From: Thermosporothrix hazakensis
GTDB lineage: Bacteria > Chloroflexota > Ktedonobacteria > Ktedonobacterales > Ktedonobacteraceae
Direction: 5' to 3'
Assembly: GCF_003253565.1 (NCBI RefSeq)
Contig: NZ_QKUF01000001.1
Coordinates: 825,867 to 889,866 of the forward strand
DNA: 64,000 nucleotides
Below the pieces are notes generated by a model. The model was not told the DNA's origin and did not search any database. It saw only the letters and a program-made list of their open reading frames with translations. Below, piece by piece: positions 18,426-26,668 of the stretch (positions are counted from its first letter, which is position 1; each line of letters starts with the position of its first letter). The translations under genes were made by a program, and so were the position numbers.

Positions 18426-21400
18426 TTATCGATTTAAGAGACTACCCACATACTGGAGAATCTCATTTGCGCACACATGACAGTAGCCGTGCTCCGTCAT
18501 CAGGCGGTTAACCACCTCATTGATCTTGCGCAACTGCTCTTTATCCGGTGTGCGTGTTGATGTGGTGATCTTGACGACATCCCGTAAATCAGCAAACAGC
18601 TTTTTCTCGATAGCTTCCTTCAGGCGCTCGTGGCTGGTATAGTCAAAGGTTTGTCCTTTGCGTGCCAGCGACGAAATGCGGATCAGGATCTCTTCACGGA
18701 AGGAGCGCTTCGCGTTTTCCGAGACGCCAATCTGCTCTTCAATCGAGCGCATCAGGTGCTCATCAGGCTCCATCTCTTCATCAGTGATCGGATCGCGCAA
18801 TTTGGTCTTGTTGCAGTACGCCTCGACGTTATCCAGGTAGTTGTTCAACAGCGTTCGTGCCGACTCCTCATAGGAGTAGACAAAGGCTCGCTGAACCTCT
18901 TTCTTCGCCATCTCGTCGTACTCTTTGCGTGCCTCATTGATAAAGTTCAGGTAGCGCTCCCGCTCTTCTCGTGTGATGCTGGTATGCTGATCCAGGCCGT
19001 CACGCAAGGCACGAAGGGCATCGATCGGGTTAATACAGGTGACATTCTGTTTGACCAGCGCATTTGACAGGCGGTTAATCACATAGCGCGGCGAGATGCC
19101 GTCCATGCCTTCGCGAACCGCTTCCTCCTGCAACTCGCGCACATCTTTCTGCTTGAAGTCCTCCATATCCTCGCCGTCATAGAGCTTCAGCTTCTTCATC
19201 AGGCTCATCCCGGCTTTCTTGGAAGGCTCAAGGCGGGTCAGCACGGCGAAGATACTGGCAATACGGAGCGTGTACGGTGCGATATGGACGTTCTTCAAAG
19301 CGCTTTGCTTGAGAAGCTTTTCGTAGATTTTAACCTCATCGGAGACACGCAGGTTATACGGCACTTTGACCAGAATAATGCGGTCCTGCAATGCCTCTGA
19401 TTTCTTATTGCCAACAAATGCCTGATACTCATGCTCGTTGGTATGGCTGACAACGACCTCGTCCGCGTAGATCATACTGAAGCGCCCGGTTTTAATGTTC
19501 TGCTCCTGACTCAGAGTAAGCAGTACATACAGGAACTTTTCATCACAGTTATGATTGACGATACCATTCGCGATAAAGGTATGTGAACCCGGGACATGGA
19601 AATCCCAACACTCAGCTTCACCATCCTCAAGCGCAACAATCTCATCATAAAACAGCGATGGGTTCAGGAGCGCATTCAATCCGGGAGGTGTTTCCACCCA
19701 TCCGTCTAGCTTCCCGAGCATTTTCCGGGCCATATCACGCGTACAGCTATTTGTACCGGTCCGGAGCATATGGAGATTCCTATAATCTTCACCCAGAATC
19801 TGTTGGGCCCCGGTATAATCTACCGCGTGAGAGCTACCAGCGGCCTGCGTTTTTGCAATCGTGACCTGCTGAAGTTCCTGCGAAATGGTAGCCCAGTATC
19901 CAGCGGTATTCGGGATCAGATCAGCTCTCCCTGAGCGAGCCACACCATTGGTACGGGTCTCATAGGCAAGCTGTTTGCTCAGCGGACGCAATGGCATCTG
20001 CTTTGCCAGCATATCAGCATCCACGCCATCAGCCGCAACCACCCAGTAAGAACCGGGCTCTTTCATCTGGGCAGAGCGAGCCTGGACACGTGTTCGGCGA
20101 GCCACCACACCCATGTTGAGCAAGACGACCTGAAGCTGCTTTGCAAGCGTTTCGGAGGCAGTTGTCCATGATAGACGCCCTTTGGCAGTCACTGTTCCGT
20201 CTCCGGCAAAGTAGCCCGAGAGGAATTCCACCATACAGGCATGAGACGATTGGAGCACACTCCAGGGAATTTCTTTGTTGCATGCTCCGCTCTGGAACCC
20301 GATATAAAGCGCAAAGTCAGCCAGTGAAACCGAATTGAGCTGAATGGTATGACGATTCCGCCGAGGAATAATACCAAAAACCTGTTCAGTCAGAGAGGCA
20401 AAATCGTCACGCAGTTCGTCTTCGGAACTGGTAAAACGAACCGTACCATCAGGCCGGATATCACCTTCTGCAACCATATAGCCGAGCCAACGAGCAAGAT
20501 CAGGGGTCATGCGCTCAGGCACCCGGATCCGCTGTGCAAGTTCGGCTCTCTGAGGAGTCCAGCGCAGTTCGACATCCTGACCCCAGAGGTTCTGGCCCTT
20601 TTGCAGCACAAGCCAATCACCGGGCTGGAGTTCATCATGTCTGCGCCAGATCAGAACACCATCCTGATTCACAATCTGAACACGGTGTTCAGGCGTGCCC
20701 TCCTGCGTAAACCCTCTTCGTGTGACCAAACGCCGGGTCTTGCTCTTTCCTGCATAGAACAGCTTGGTCGCAGTCTCCACACCGACACTACTTGCCAGGG
20801 AAAGCTGAATATCACGCGACATACCAGCAGGCTGATCAGGAGATGCAAATGAGTCCAATCGGCGGATTCCGTTAGAAGTGAAGAGCAGAGTATCACCAGA
20901 GAGGCACTTCAAAATCTCAACGAATTCCATAATGCCGCGATTTGCGATATTTAATTCACCGTCGAAACGGTACGCGCGGGGGTCGCTCTCTGAGCCAACT
21001 TCACCGATAGTAGAAAGGTCAATGCCGCCGACCAGCTCGCTGATATCCTGCGTTTTGGGGTCCGAAGGCGTAAAGGTCCCGATACCAGTCCGATACTTCT
21101 CGCTAAAGGTGATACGCTTGACCGGGACGTCTTCAATTCGCCCCTCATATTTGGTATCAACCATATAGCGACAATGCGGGCAGAGCTCACCTTCTATATA
21201 CAGTCCAAACTCGCGCTCGACATCTGGTCGCAACTCCATCGGGATCAGGTGGAGCGGCTCTTCATGCATCGGGCAATCCTTGATCGCGTAGACTGCGCCC
21301 ACAGGTGTGCGGCTATATGCCTCCATTCCACGCTTGAGCAAGGCCACAATGGTTGATTTACCGCCGCCAACAGGTCCCATGAGCAGCAGAATACGCTTGC

Positions 21401-21680
21401 GCACTTCCAGACGTTGTGCAGCCGAGTGGAAGTAGTCAACGATTTGTTGAAGGGGCTTCTCTATGCCGAAGATCTCCTGACTGAAAAAGTTGTAGCGATG
21501 TTCGCCGGTGCGAGTCGTTTCAACGCCCGCATCCATAATCATATGGTAAATGCGTTCGTGCGATAGACGGGCCACTTCAGGCCGCTTCGACGCAATCTCA
21601 AAGTATTGCGCAAAGGTGCCTTCCCATAGCAGCTCTCGCTCTCTATCGCGATATTCTTCCAACCGCTTCACCAGATCCAT
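18426..21680 (-). CDS. prkA: PrkA serine protein kinase/AAA ATPase interrupted by an intein
   Basis: A 1084-residue precursor. Removal of residues 259-711 leaves 631 residues, the length of known PrkA proteins. Visible landmarks: GPVGGGKSTIVALLKRG (Walker A, about 102-110), the CPMHEEPLHLIP and GELCPHCRYM segments typical of PrkA, EFVEILK|CDEKFL split by the intein, YADEVVVSHTNEHEY, and a C-terminal PrkA domain with TGISP-type GISPRYVINRLSNA. PrkA is an AAA-family protein with reported kinase and/or protease activity in sporulation and stress. RBS gagaggg. First gene of the operon; its promoter should lie in the long gap upstream. Confidence 0.94.
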   Translation of the reverse strand: MDLVKRLEEYRDRERELLWEGTFAQYFEIASKRPEVARLSHERIYHMIMDAGVETTRTGEHRYNFFSQEIFGIEKPLQQIVDYFHSAAQRLEVRKRILLLMGPVGGGKSTIVALLKRGMEAYSRTPVGAVYAIKDCPMHEEPLHLIPMELRPDVEREFGLYIEGELCPHCRYMVDTKYEGRIEDVPVKRITFSEKYRTGIGTFTPSDPKTQDISELVGGIDLSTIGEVGSESDPRAYRFDGELNIANRGIMEFVEILKCLSGDTLLFTSNGIRRLDSFASPDQPAGMSRDIQLSLASSVGVETATKLFYAGKSKTRRLVTRRGFTQEGTPEHRVQIVNQDGVLIWRRHDELQPGDWLVLQKGQNLWGQDVELRWTPQRAELAQRIRVPERMTPDLARWLGYMVAEGDIRPDGTVRFTSSEDELRDDFASLTEQVFGIIPRRNRHTIQLNSVSLADFALYIGFQSGACNKEIPWSVLQSSHACMVEFLSGYFAGDGTVTAKGRLSWTTASETLAKQLQVVLLNMGVVARRTRVQARSAQMKEPGSYWVVAADGVDADMLAKQMPLRPLSKQLAYETRTNGVARSGRADLIPNTAGYWATISQELQQVTIAKTQAAGSSHAVDYTGAQQILGEDYRNLHMLRTGTNSCTRDMARKMLGKLDGWVETPPGLNALLNPSLFYDEIVALEDGEAECWDFHVPGSHTFIANGIVNHNCDEKFLYVLLTLSQEQNIKTGRFSMIYADEVVVSHTNEHEYQAFVGNKKSEALQDRIILVKVPYNLRVSDEVKIYEKLLKQSALKNVHIAPYTLRIASIFAVLTRLEPSKKAGMSLMKKLKLYDGEDMEDFKQKDVRELQEEAVREGMDGISPRYVINRLSNALVKQNVTCINPIDALRALRDGLDQHTSITREERERYLNFINEARKEYDEMAKKEVQRAFVYSYEESARTLLNNYLDNVEAYCNKTKLRDPITDEEMEPDEHLMRSIEEQIGVSENAKRSFREEILIRISSLARKGQTFDYTSHERLKEAIEKKLFADLRDVVKITTSTRTPDKEQLRKINEVVNRLMTEHGYCHVCANEILQYVGSLLNR
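19548..20906 (-). other. Intein with LAGLIDADG homing endonuclease in PrkA
   Basis: Residues 259-711 (453 aa) of the PrkA precursor. Junctions are EILK|CLSGDT and IVNHN|CDEKF: Cys1, terminal His-Asn, Cys as first C-extein residue. Block A CLSGDTLLFTSNG, block B GTPEHRV (Thr-x-x-His present) and block F/G WDFHVPGSHTFIANG are all intact. Two LAGLIDADG helices with acidic residues are present: LGYMVAEGD (399-407) and LSGYFAGDG (487-495). The element appears fully competent for splicing and possibly for homing. It shares the segment type GQNLWGQDVEL with the SpoVR intein (GENIWPQEEVAL). Confidence 0.93.
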
Positions 21681-22110
21681 GGCTTACCCTCTCTTTGCTG
21701 TACAGATCGATGACGTATGGACGACCTTCTGAAGCAGTCTCATGAAAGAAACTGATCCCCCTTTACTCACGTCACCGATGAGACAAAAACTACAATTGAC
21801 AGCTAGGGAACCTTCGTACGCGTTCGGGCAAGGACAAAGTTCTACGTTTGTGTGTTTCAAGTTGCAACAGTCTCAATGGACCGCTACACACTCACCCTCA
21901 ACGAGAGGTGAGAGAAGAGCGCAGGTTTCATCACTCGTTCATAGCCGTTCATCAGAACCCCGGAGGTTGTTGTAGCCCATGAACACGAGTAACGTCACCT
22001 TCACACCCTCCTTTCCATTCCCAAACTGCTTGTGATGCTGCGCTGGTAAAGAACGCATCACCTCTCCCCATGCCACAACCTTCGTTCCAGCAGGATACAG
22101 AAGACCGAAA

Positions 22111-22153
22111 GGGCCAGTTTCTCACGCTCAACAAGGCGTGTGAGAACCAGCCC
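22111..22153. repeat. Imperfect long hairpin upstream of prkA
   Basis: The left arm starting gggccagtttctcacgc (22111-22127) faces a right arm gcgtgtgagaaccagccc (22136-22153), with a small mismatch and bulge. A short T-rich tail follows on the plus strand. It could be a terminator or a leader structure. Confidence 0.4.
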
Positions 22154-22213
22154 TTTCCAACGTTTCTATTTTTATATGCTTGATTTTCTACTATAAATCC
22201 AGCCCTTTTTACA

Positions 22214-22306
22214 GGTTGGTTGTAATGGGTTAGAGTTGTCAACTGCATCCGTTTGATGCTCCTACAATATTTCAATGTGTCCTTTCTTAATCCATTGTAA
22301 CCAACC
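22214..22306. repeat. Wide inverted repeat with wobble-compatible changes
   Basis: The arms 22214-22232 and 22288-22306 match at 16 of 19 positions. All three differences would give G-U pairs in the plus-strand RNA, which suggests a selected RNA stem rather than a DNA operator. The 55-base space between holds an 11-nt palindrome, agttgtcaact. Confidence 0.4.
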
Positions 22307-22546
22307 ACTGATGTTCTTCAGACGGTTACGAACATCTCTGCCAACTATTTTTTAACCTCATCTAGAACGTTCTTCCCTCCTATGGGGTTTATCTTCATTA
22401 TAGCATATTTCTCTGCTTACTTCAATTCTAAAATGAAACGATACTGCGCCCTTTAACGCCATTCTACGTACCTTGCCAAACGATCCGGCAACCGTACGAT
22501 TCGACATCCTCGCACAGGCTACTCAGCATTCTCACCATTCTCCTAT

Positions 22547-22576
22547 AAAAAAAGCCGGTATCCAGTCGATACCGGC
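22547..22576 (-). terminator. Strong terminator of the LLM oxidoreductase gene
   Basis: Perfect 9-bp stem gccggtatc (22554-22562) / gataccggc (22568-22576), loop of 5, followed by seven T on the minus strand. Confidence 0.93.
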
Positions 22577-22583
22577 CATCCAT

Positions 22584-23399
22584 TCAGTCTACACGGGGAG
22601 GTCCCTGTCTGATCCGTCGACGCAAGGTCTCGGGATCGCTCGTCGCCCAATCAGATTCCATCCACCACGTTACACCCGCCTCTTGCCAGGGCCGCACCAG
22701 CGCCGCCGCCTTCTCGGGATCATCGCCCGGAGTTGTCCCTTCCCAGACAATCTCAAATGGCGTGTCTGCCACACGATGCTGAACAACATATTCCCTGATC
22801 GCTCGCGTGTCATCGGGCGTCATCTCCGCCCGGGGTTTCGTGGGGATGACGCCATCATAGCGTAACGCCCGCTGCATTGACTTATGATATGGCCAGGCCC
22901 CGATCACCCAGATGGGAATATGGCTCAAAGGAGTAGGCCGAAAGCGCATCTCATCGAGCTGATAGTGCTTGCCCTGATAGGAAAACGGCTCCCCGCTCCA
23001 CAGTCCGGTCAGAATCTCCAGACTCTCATCAAGCAGTTCCGCCCGCTCTTTCAGGTCCGTCACCTCACCCACCTTTGAAAAACCGCCATCATCAAGCGCC
23101 CCCAACCCAACAGAGAGCGTGAAACGCCCCCGGGAAAGATGATCAAGCGTGAGCGCCTCACGCGCGACCTTCCACGGACGCCGCCTTGAAAGCGGGGTGA
23201 CAATCGCGCTAAGACGAATGTGCTGCGTACGCAGAGCCATTGCTGCCATCACAATCCAGGGATCATACACATGTTCCGCTTGCTCGATATAGATTCCATC
23301 CCAGTAGAAAGCGCCATCCCATCCCGCCTGTTCCGCCTCATATGCCAGCTCAGCGACCGTGTGTACATCCCCACAGGAGATGATAAAGCCGTACTTCAT
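22584..23399 (-). CDS. LLM-class flavin-dependent oxidoreductase
   Basis: A 271-residue luciferase-like (F420- or FMN-dependent) TIM-barrel enzyme. The N-terminus MKYGFIISCGDVHTVAELA leads into EAEQAGWDGAFYWDG, then ALRTQHIRLSAIVTPLSRRRPWKVAREALTLDHLSRGRFTLSVGLG, the standard LLM core, and IPIWVIGAWPYHKSM. Cofactor and substrate cannot be told apart from sequence alone. The frame is open upstream to 23480, but the ATG at 23399 is preceded by gaggag at 9 bases. It follows the SAM-hydrolase gene by 83 bases and is closed by a strong terminator, so the two form an operon. Confidence 0.88.
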   Translation of the reverse strand: MKYGFIISCGDVHTVAELAYEAEQAGWDGAFYWDGIYIEQAEHVYDPWIVMAAMALRTQHIRLSAIVTPLSRRRPWKVAREALTLDHLSRGRFTLSVGLGALDDGGFSKVGEVTDLKERAELLDESLEILTGLWSGEPFSYQGKHYQLDEMRFRPTPLSHIPIWVIGAWPYHKSMQRALRYDGVIPTKPRAEMTPDDTRAIREYVVQHRVADTPFEIVWEGTTPGDDPEKAAALVRPWQEAGVTWWMESDWATSDPETLRRRIRQGPPRVD

Positions 23400-23482
23400 T
23401 CCACTCTGCTCCTCTCTAATGCCCATAACAGATTTGCGCTGTTTCCAGCATAGCAGCAGAAGGATGTCATCTCCCGTCATAT

Positions 23483-24298
23483 TTAGCGGGAAAGTGTCAG
23501 CTTCAGGGAGGCGCCCCGCTGGATCCCCAGCGTTGCCGCCGCATTCCCATTCTGGATAGCAACCGCAACAAAACCGGAACTATCTCCGTAGATAAAGGGG
23601 TGAGCCGCACCTCCGGCCTGAGGGGCCGCAAAGGTCGGCCGATACCCTGTCACCCGTACATCGTGCTCGGTAAAGGTCAACTGAGCGGAACGATCGCCAT
23701 CCAGTTCCGGGACCATCGTTAACGGGATATTTGTAATAATATTGCCAAAATGATCGATATGGACTACAGAGCCCTCGATTTCGGCTCCCGCGCGCACCGG
23801 CTCTACAAACTGCAAGCGCTGCAGGGCTTCTGGGGCCAGGGTAGGTCCGAGCTCGGTCAACGCAACGCCACAGGCAAGCGCTGCCGCAGCCGGAGCAAAG
23901 ATATCGCGTCCGTGGAAGGTCGAGCTTACCTGCGTGAGCCGATAAGCGGGATTCTCCAGCACAACAGCCTGATGTATGGGCTGCTGAGCCAGGATATAGC
24001 TGAACAGTCCATTATCGGGGCCGACAAAATACCAGTCGCCGAGGTGCACCGCAATGGGGTGACGCACACTTCCCACGCCCGGATCAACCACACAGAGGAA
24101 TACCGTTCCTTTCGGGAAATAGCGATAGCTGTTCGCCAGGATCCAGGCGCCGGCGGGGACATCCTGTGGCGCTATTTCATGGGTGATATCAACCATTTGT
24201 GCATGCGGCTCGGTATCAAGCATGACACCTTTCATCACGCCAACATAGCCATCAGCAGTACCGAAATCGGTCAGTAAAGCAATAATCGGTTGTTTCAT
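23483..24298 (-). CDS. SAM hydrolase/SAM-dependent halogenase family protein (DUF62)
   Basis: A 271-residue member of the S-adenosyl-L-methionine hydroxide adenosyltransferase family (DUF62), related to fluorinase and chlorinase. Signature motifs: ALLTDFGTADGYVGVMKGV, DITHEIAPQDV, VVDPGVGSVRHPI, FVGPDNGLFSYI, FHGRDIFAPAAA, and VVHIDHFGNIITNI, all used for SAM binding. The water-activating type, which hydrolyses SAM to adenosine and methionine, is the default for such proteins; halide use is not suggested by anything visible. The chosen ATG follows aaggag at a long spacing of about 14. First gene of a two-gene operon. Confidence 0.88.
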   Translation of the reverse strand: MKQPIIALLTDFGTADGYVGVMKGVMLDTEPHAQMVDITHEIAPQDVPAGAWILANSYRYFPKGTVFLCVVDPGVGSVRHPIAVHLGDWYFVGPDNGLFSYILAQQPIHQAVVLENPAYRLTQVSSTFHGRDIFAPAAAALACGVALTELGPTLAPEALQRLQFVEPVRAGAEIEGSVVHIDHFGNIITNIPLTMVPELDGDRSAQLTFTEHDVRVTGYRPTFAAPQAGGAAHPFIYGDSSGFVAVAIQNGNAAATLGIQRGASLKLTLSR

Positions 24299-24455
24299 GT
24301 GTATCTCATTCTCTCCTTGATGGTGATTTTCGCTAAACACACAGTATGGGCAAGTATGGCAAAGGTAGAAATAGGATACCTGAGTTTATGCCTTTCTATG
24401 ACAAGCCCTTCCTACGCATTAAGAAGGGCCTTATATATCATAAGTCATACTTGCT

Positions 24456-24484
24456 ATGACAATGCCAGATAGATGTGCTATACT
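24456..24484 (+). promoter_or_regulatory. Promoter for the pseudo-receiver protein gene
   Basis: ATGACA (24456-24461), 17-base spacer, TATACT (24479-24484), with TG one base before the -10 (extended -10). It lies about 95 bases before the start at 24586. Confidence 0.6.
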
Positions 24485-24585
24485 AGCGGCAATGTAGCCA
24501 TACTTCAAAGAAACTGCGAATAAACACGCTGTAAATCTGTTGGAAATTTATACAAGACGAGCCAGCGACCGGAGCGATACAGGTT

Positions 24586-26622
24586 ATGAATGTCAGTACT
24601 GGTGGACCGCATATTCTACTATTTGAACGAGATCAACAACTGGCGGGATTGCTGACCAGTGAACTTCAGCTTGCAGGCTATGAGTGTCATACGGCACGCA
24701 CCGCAGTTGAGGTATTTGACACCATTGCACATCAGCCAATTCGTCTGATTCTCGTGAACATATCTCAGGCGGCGGCTGCACGTCGAGAGTTCTGGGTGGC
24801 TCTGGATACGCAGCGCCGGGGCCGAGGTATTCAGGTCCTTACATTTAATTGTACAAACATCGCAGGATATGGGGCACGCGAGTTTGAAGATGGCGGTCAA
24901 TCATCCACCGCAGATCTAGAAGTTGACGGCATGATCGGCATTATGAGCCTGGTCGATGCCGTGCGTTCTCGTGTTCCGAATCAGACAGTGTCTGCCCCCT
25001 CTGGTAATTCAACATTGCCACGTGTTCCGAGGGTTCCACCACCACCACCGATGTCGCCTACAACCCCCTCCTCGCCGCGCTCCGTCATGTCAGGTGCGTA
25101 TACAACCAGTACCAATCAGGCTGGCGGTAATACCGCCCAACGCTTCCCGTCTTCACCAGATTATAACCCATACGCACCCCCACGGAGCAACCAGCCTTTT
25201 CCGGGGAATACAGCGGCGTCAGGCAACGATATAGAACATACTGTGCAGACGACCTCTTATACCGACAAAATACGCGCTGTTCTCTATCCCAACCAGCGCA
25301 ACTGGACAACGCAACAGGGCAATGAGCCCGAAACCGAGCCTGTCGACAACAACAAACCTGCTTATGAGTACCAGACGCCTTCAAAGGCAAACGAATCAAC
25401 GATTCTTCAGCGTCTGGCAAGCGGGCAGGAGCCCTCTGATCCCGCCAACGAGTCCGGTCTGGCGCAGCTCTCACGGCTGGTCCAGTCGCGTCAGCCTATT
25501 CCCAATGAGCCGCCCGTTGCACCGGAACCGAGCACCGTTACCTACAACACAAATACACCCTTCAATCAACCGGTACCACCCGCGTTCACCCAACCCGAGC
25601 CACAGCCACAAACGCCTGAAGAGTTTGTGCCATCCGGCTTCCATGCGGTGCAACAACAACAGTCACAGCTTGACCCTTACAATCCTCAGCCCATCGAGGA
25701 GCCGCAGCCTGACACCTTCGTGCAATCGGGCATTCACACCACGCTGACAGGGATGCGCATGCTTCAGTCGAGCGCCGAAGGGGTACGCACCATCAAGCCA
25801 AACGAAGATAGCATCGCCTCGCAGCCGTTACGCGCTGCCCCGATTCAGGATATTCCGGTTGAACGGCCCGGCTCACAGAATCAGCGACGTACCGAGCCAC
25901 AGACTCAACCCGCACCGGCAACCAATACGCCGCTGGCTTCGATCGCCTCGGCAACCGTCGCCTCCAGCACACCGCCCCGTACAACTGCGCAATCTCTCAA
26001 GGTGGAGACAACCGTCAGAGAGGAAGAGGACAACGAGCAAGAGGAGCAGATCTTCCCGATCAGCAAAAACGAGCCCAATACCGAAACAAAGGGCAACAGC
26101 AATCAGGCCCTCGTCGAGCAGATCAAGGCCGAGATCAAAAAGGTTGCCAATGAGCCATTGAACGAGAGTGAGACGTCCAAAGGGCCCAATAATGCTGTGC
26201 TGATGAATATCATGCAGAGCCTGCCGCCCATGCCAGCACCAACCGCTCAGGCTCCCCAGCCACAGGTGCTGAACGGACATGCGACGCGCACACTCAATAG
26301 TGTGTTACTTGAAGGACATCTGGTGCCTGAGAGTCGCCTTCAGGTCGCGCAGAATATCCAGCGTATGCTTCGTGGCGTTGATCTCAACTACCAGCTTGGC
26401 GAAATCCTGTTAATGTTCAAGCTGCTCACACCGGATCAACTGCTTGCCGCTAGCCTGCTCAGTCATGGCCTGATCACCACGGCACAGATCGCTGCTCTTG
26501 GCCGCATTCGGCAAGAGCTCCATTCCATCGGCCTTGAATACGATTTGGAGAACCTGCTGATCCTGTTCAGAATCCTCACACCAGAACAGATTCGCGAAGT
26601 CAAATCAGAATGGCAGGGATAA
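24586..26622 (+). CDS. Pseudo-receiver protein with long disordered linker and duplicated C-terminal motif
   Basis: A 678-residue protein of unknown function. Residues about 8-95 resemble a response-regulator receiver (ILLFERDQQLAGLL...AGYECHTARTAVEVFD), but the strand that normally ends in the phospho-accepting Asp reads LILVNISQ (Asn), so phosphorylation is doubtful. Residues about 125-560 are Pro/Gln/Ser/Thr-rich and surely disordered. The last 110 residues form an all-helical domain with an internal duplication: GVDLNYQLGEILLMFKLLTPDQL is echoed by GLEYDLENLLILFRILTPEQI. No transmembrane segment is seen. It is monocistronic, with its own promoter, and convergent with murA. Confidence 0.7.
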   Translation: MNVSTGGPHILLFERDQQLAGLLTSELQLAGYECHTARTAVEVFDTIAHQPIRLILVNISQAAAARREFWVALDTQRRGRGIQVLTFNCTNIAGYGAREFEDGGQSSTADLEVDGMIGIMSLVDAVRSRVPNQTVSAPSGNSTLPRVPRVPPPPPMSPTTPSSPRSVMSGAYTTSTNQAGGNTAQRFPSSPDYNPYAPPRSNQPFPGNTAASGNDIEHTVQTTSYTDKIRAVLYPNQRNWTTQQGNEPETEPVDNNKPAYEYQTPSKANESTILQRLASGQEPSDPANESGLAQLSRLVQSRQPIPNEPPVAPEPSTVTYNTNTPFNQPVPPAFTQPEPQPQTPEEFVPSGFHAVQQQQSQLDPYNPQPIEEPQPDTFVQSGIHTTLTGMRMLQSSAEGVRTIKPNEDSIASQPLRAAPIQDIPVERPGSQNQRRTEPQTQPAPATNTPLASIASATVASSTPPRTTAQSLKVETTVREEEDNEQEEQIFPISKNEPNTETKGNSNQALVEQIKAEIKKVANEPLNESETSKGPNNAVLMNIMQSLPPMPAPTAQAPQPQVLNGHATRTLNSVLLEGHLVPESRLQVAQNIQRMLRGVDLNYQLGEILLMFKLLTPDQLLAASLLSHGLITTAQIAALGRIRQELHSIGLEYDLENLLILFRILTPEQIREVKSEWQG

Positions 26623-26658
26623 AAAGACAGGAGGGAAAGCGCGCCTTCCCTCCCTGTC
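26621..26658. terminator. Bidirectional terminator between the pseudo-receiver gene and murA
   Basis: Stem gacagg-agggaa (26626-26637) with ttccct-c-cctgtc (26646-26658), 12 bp with one bulge. On the minus strand it is followed by five T, so it mainly ends the FAD enzyme-murA unit. Confidence 0.85.
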
Positions 26659-26668
26659 TCCCGGTTCA

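Larger units (their letters stand above)
21681..22546. other. Long intergenic region upstream of prkA with two large hairpins
   Basis: About 870 bases with no credible gene; a minus ORF at 21952-22308 has no family resemblance or RBS. It should contain the prkA promoter on the minus strand. Two structures stand out: an imperfect hairpin at 22111-22153 and a wide inverted repeat at 22214-22306, listed separately. Confidence 0.5.

Noticed and set aside
21952..22308. Minus ORF of 118 codons upstream of prkA
   Set aside because: It is Cys/Trp-rich in a non-protein-like way, lacks an RBS and overlaps the two hairpins.
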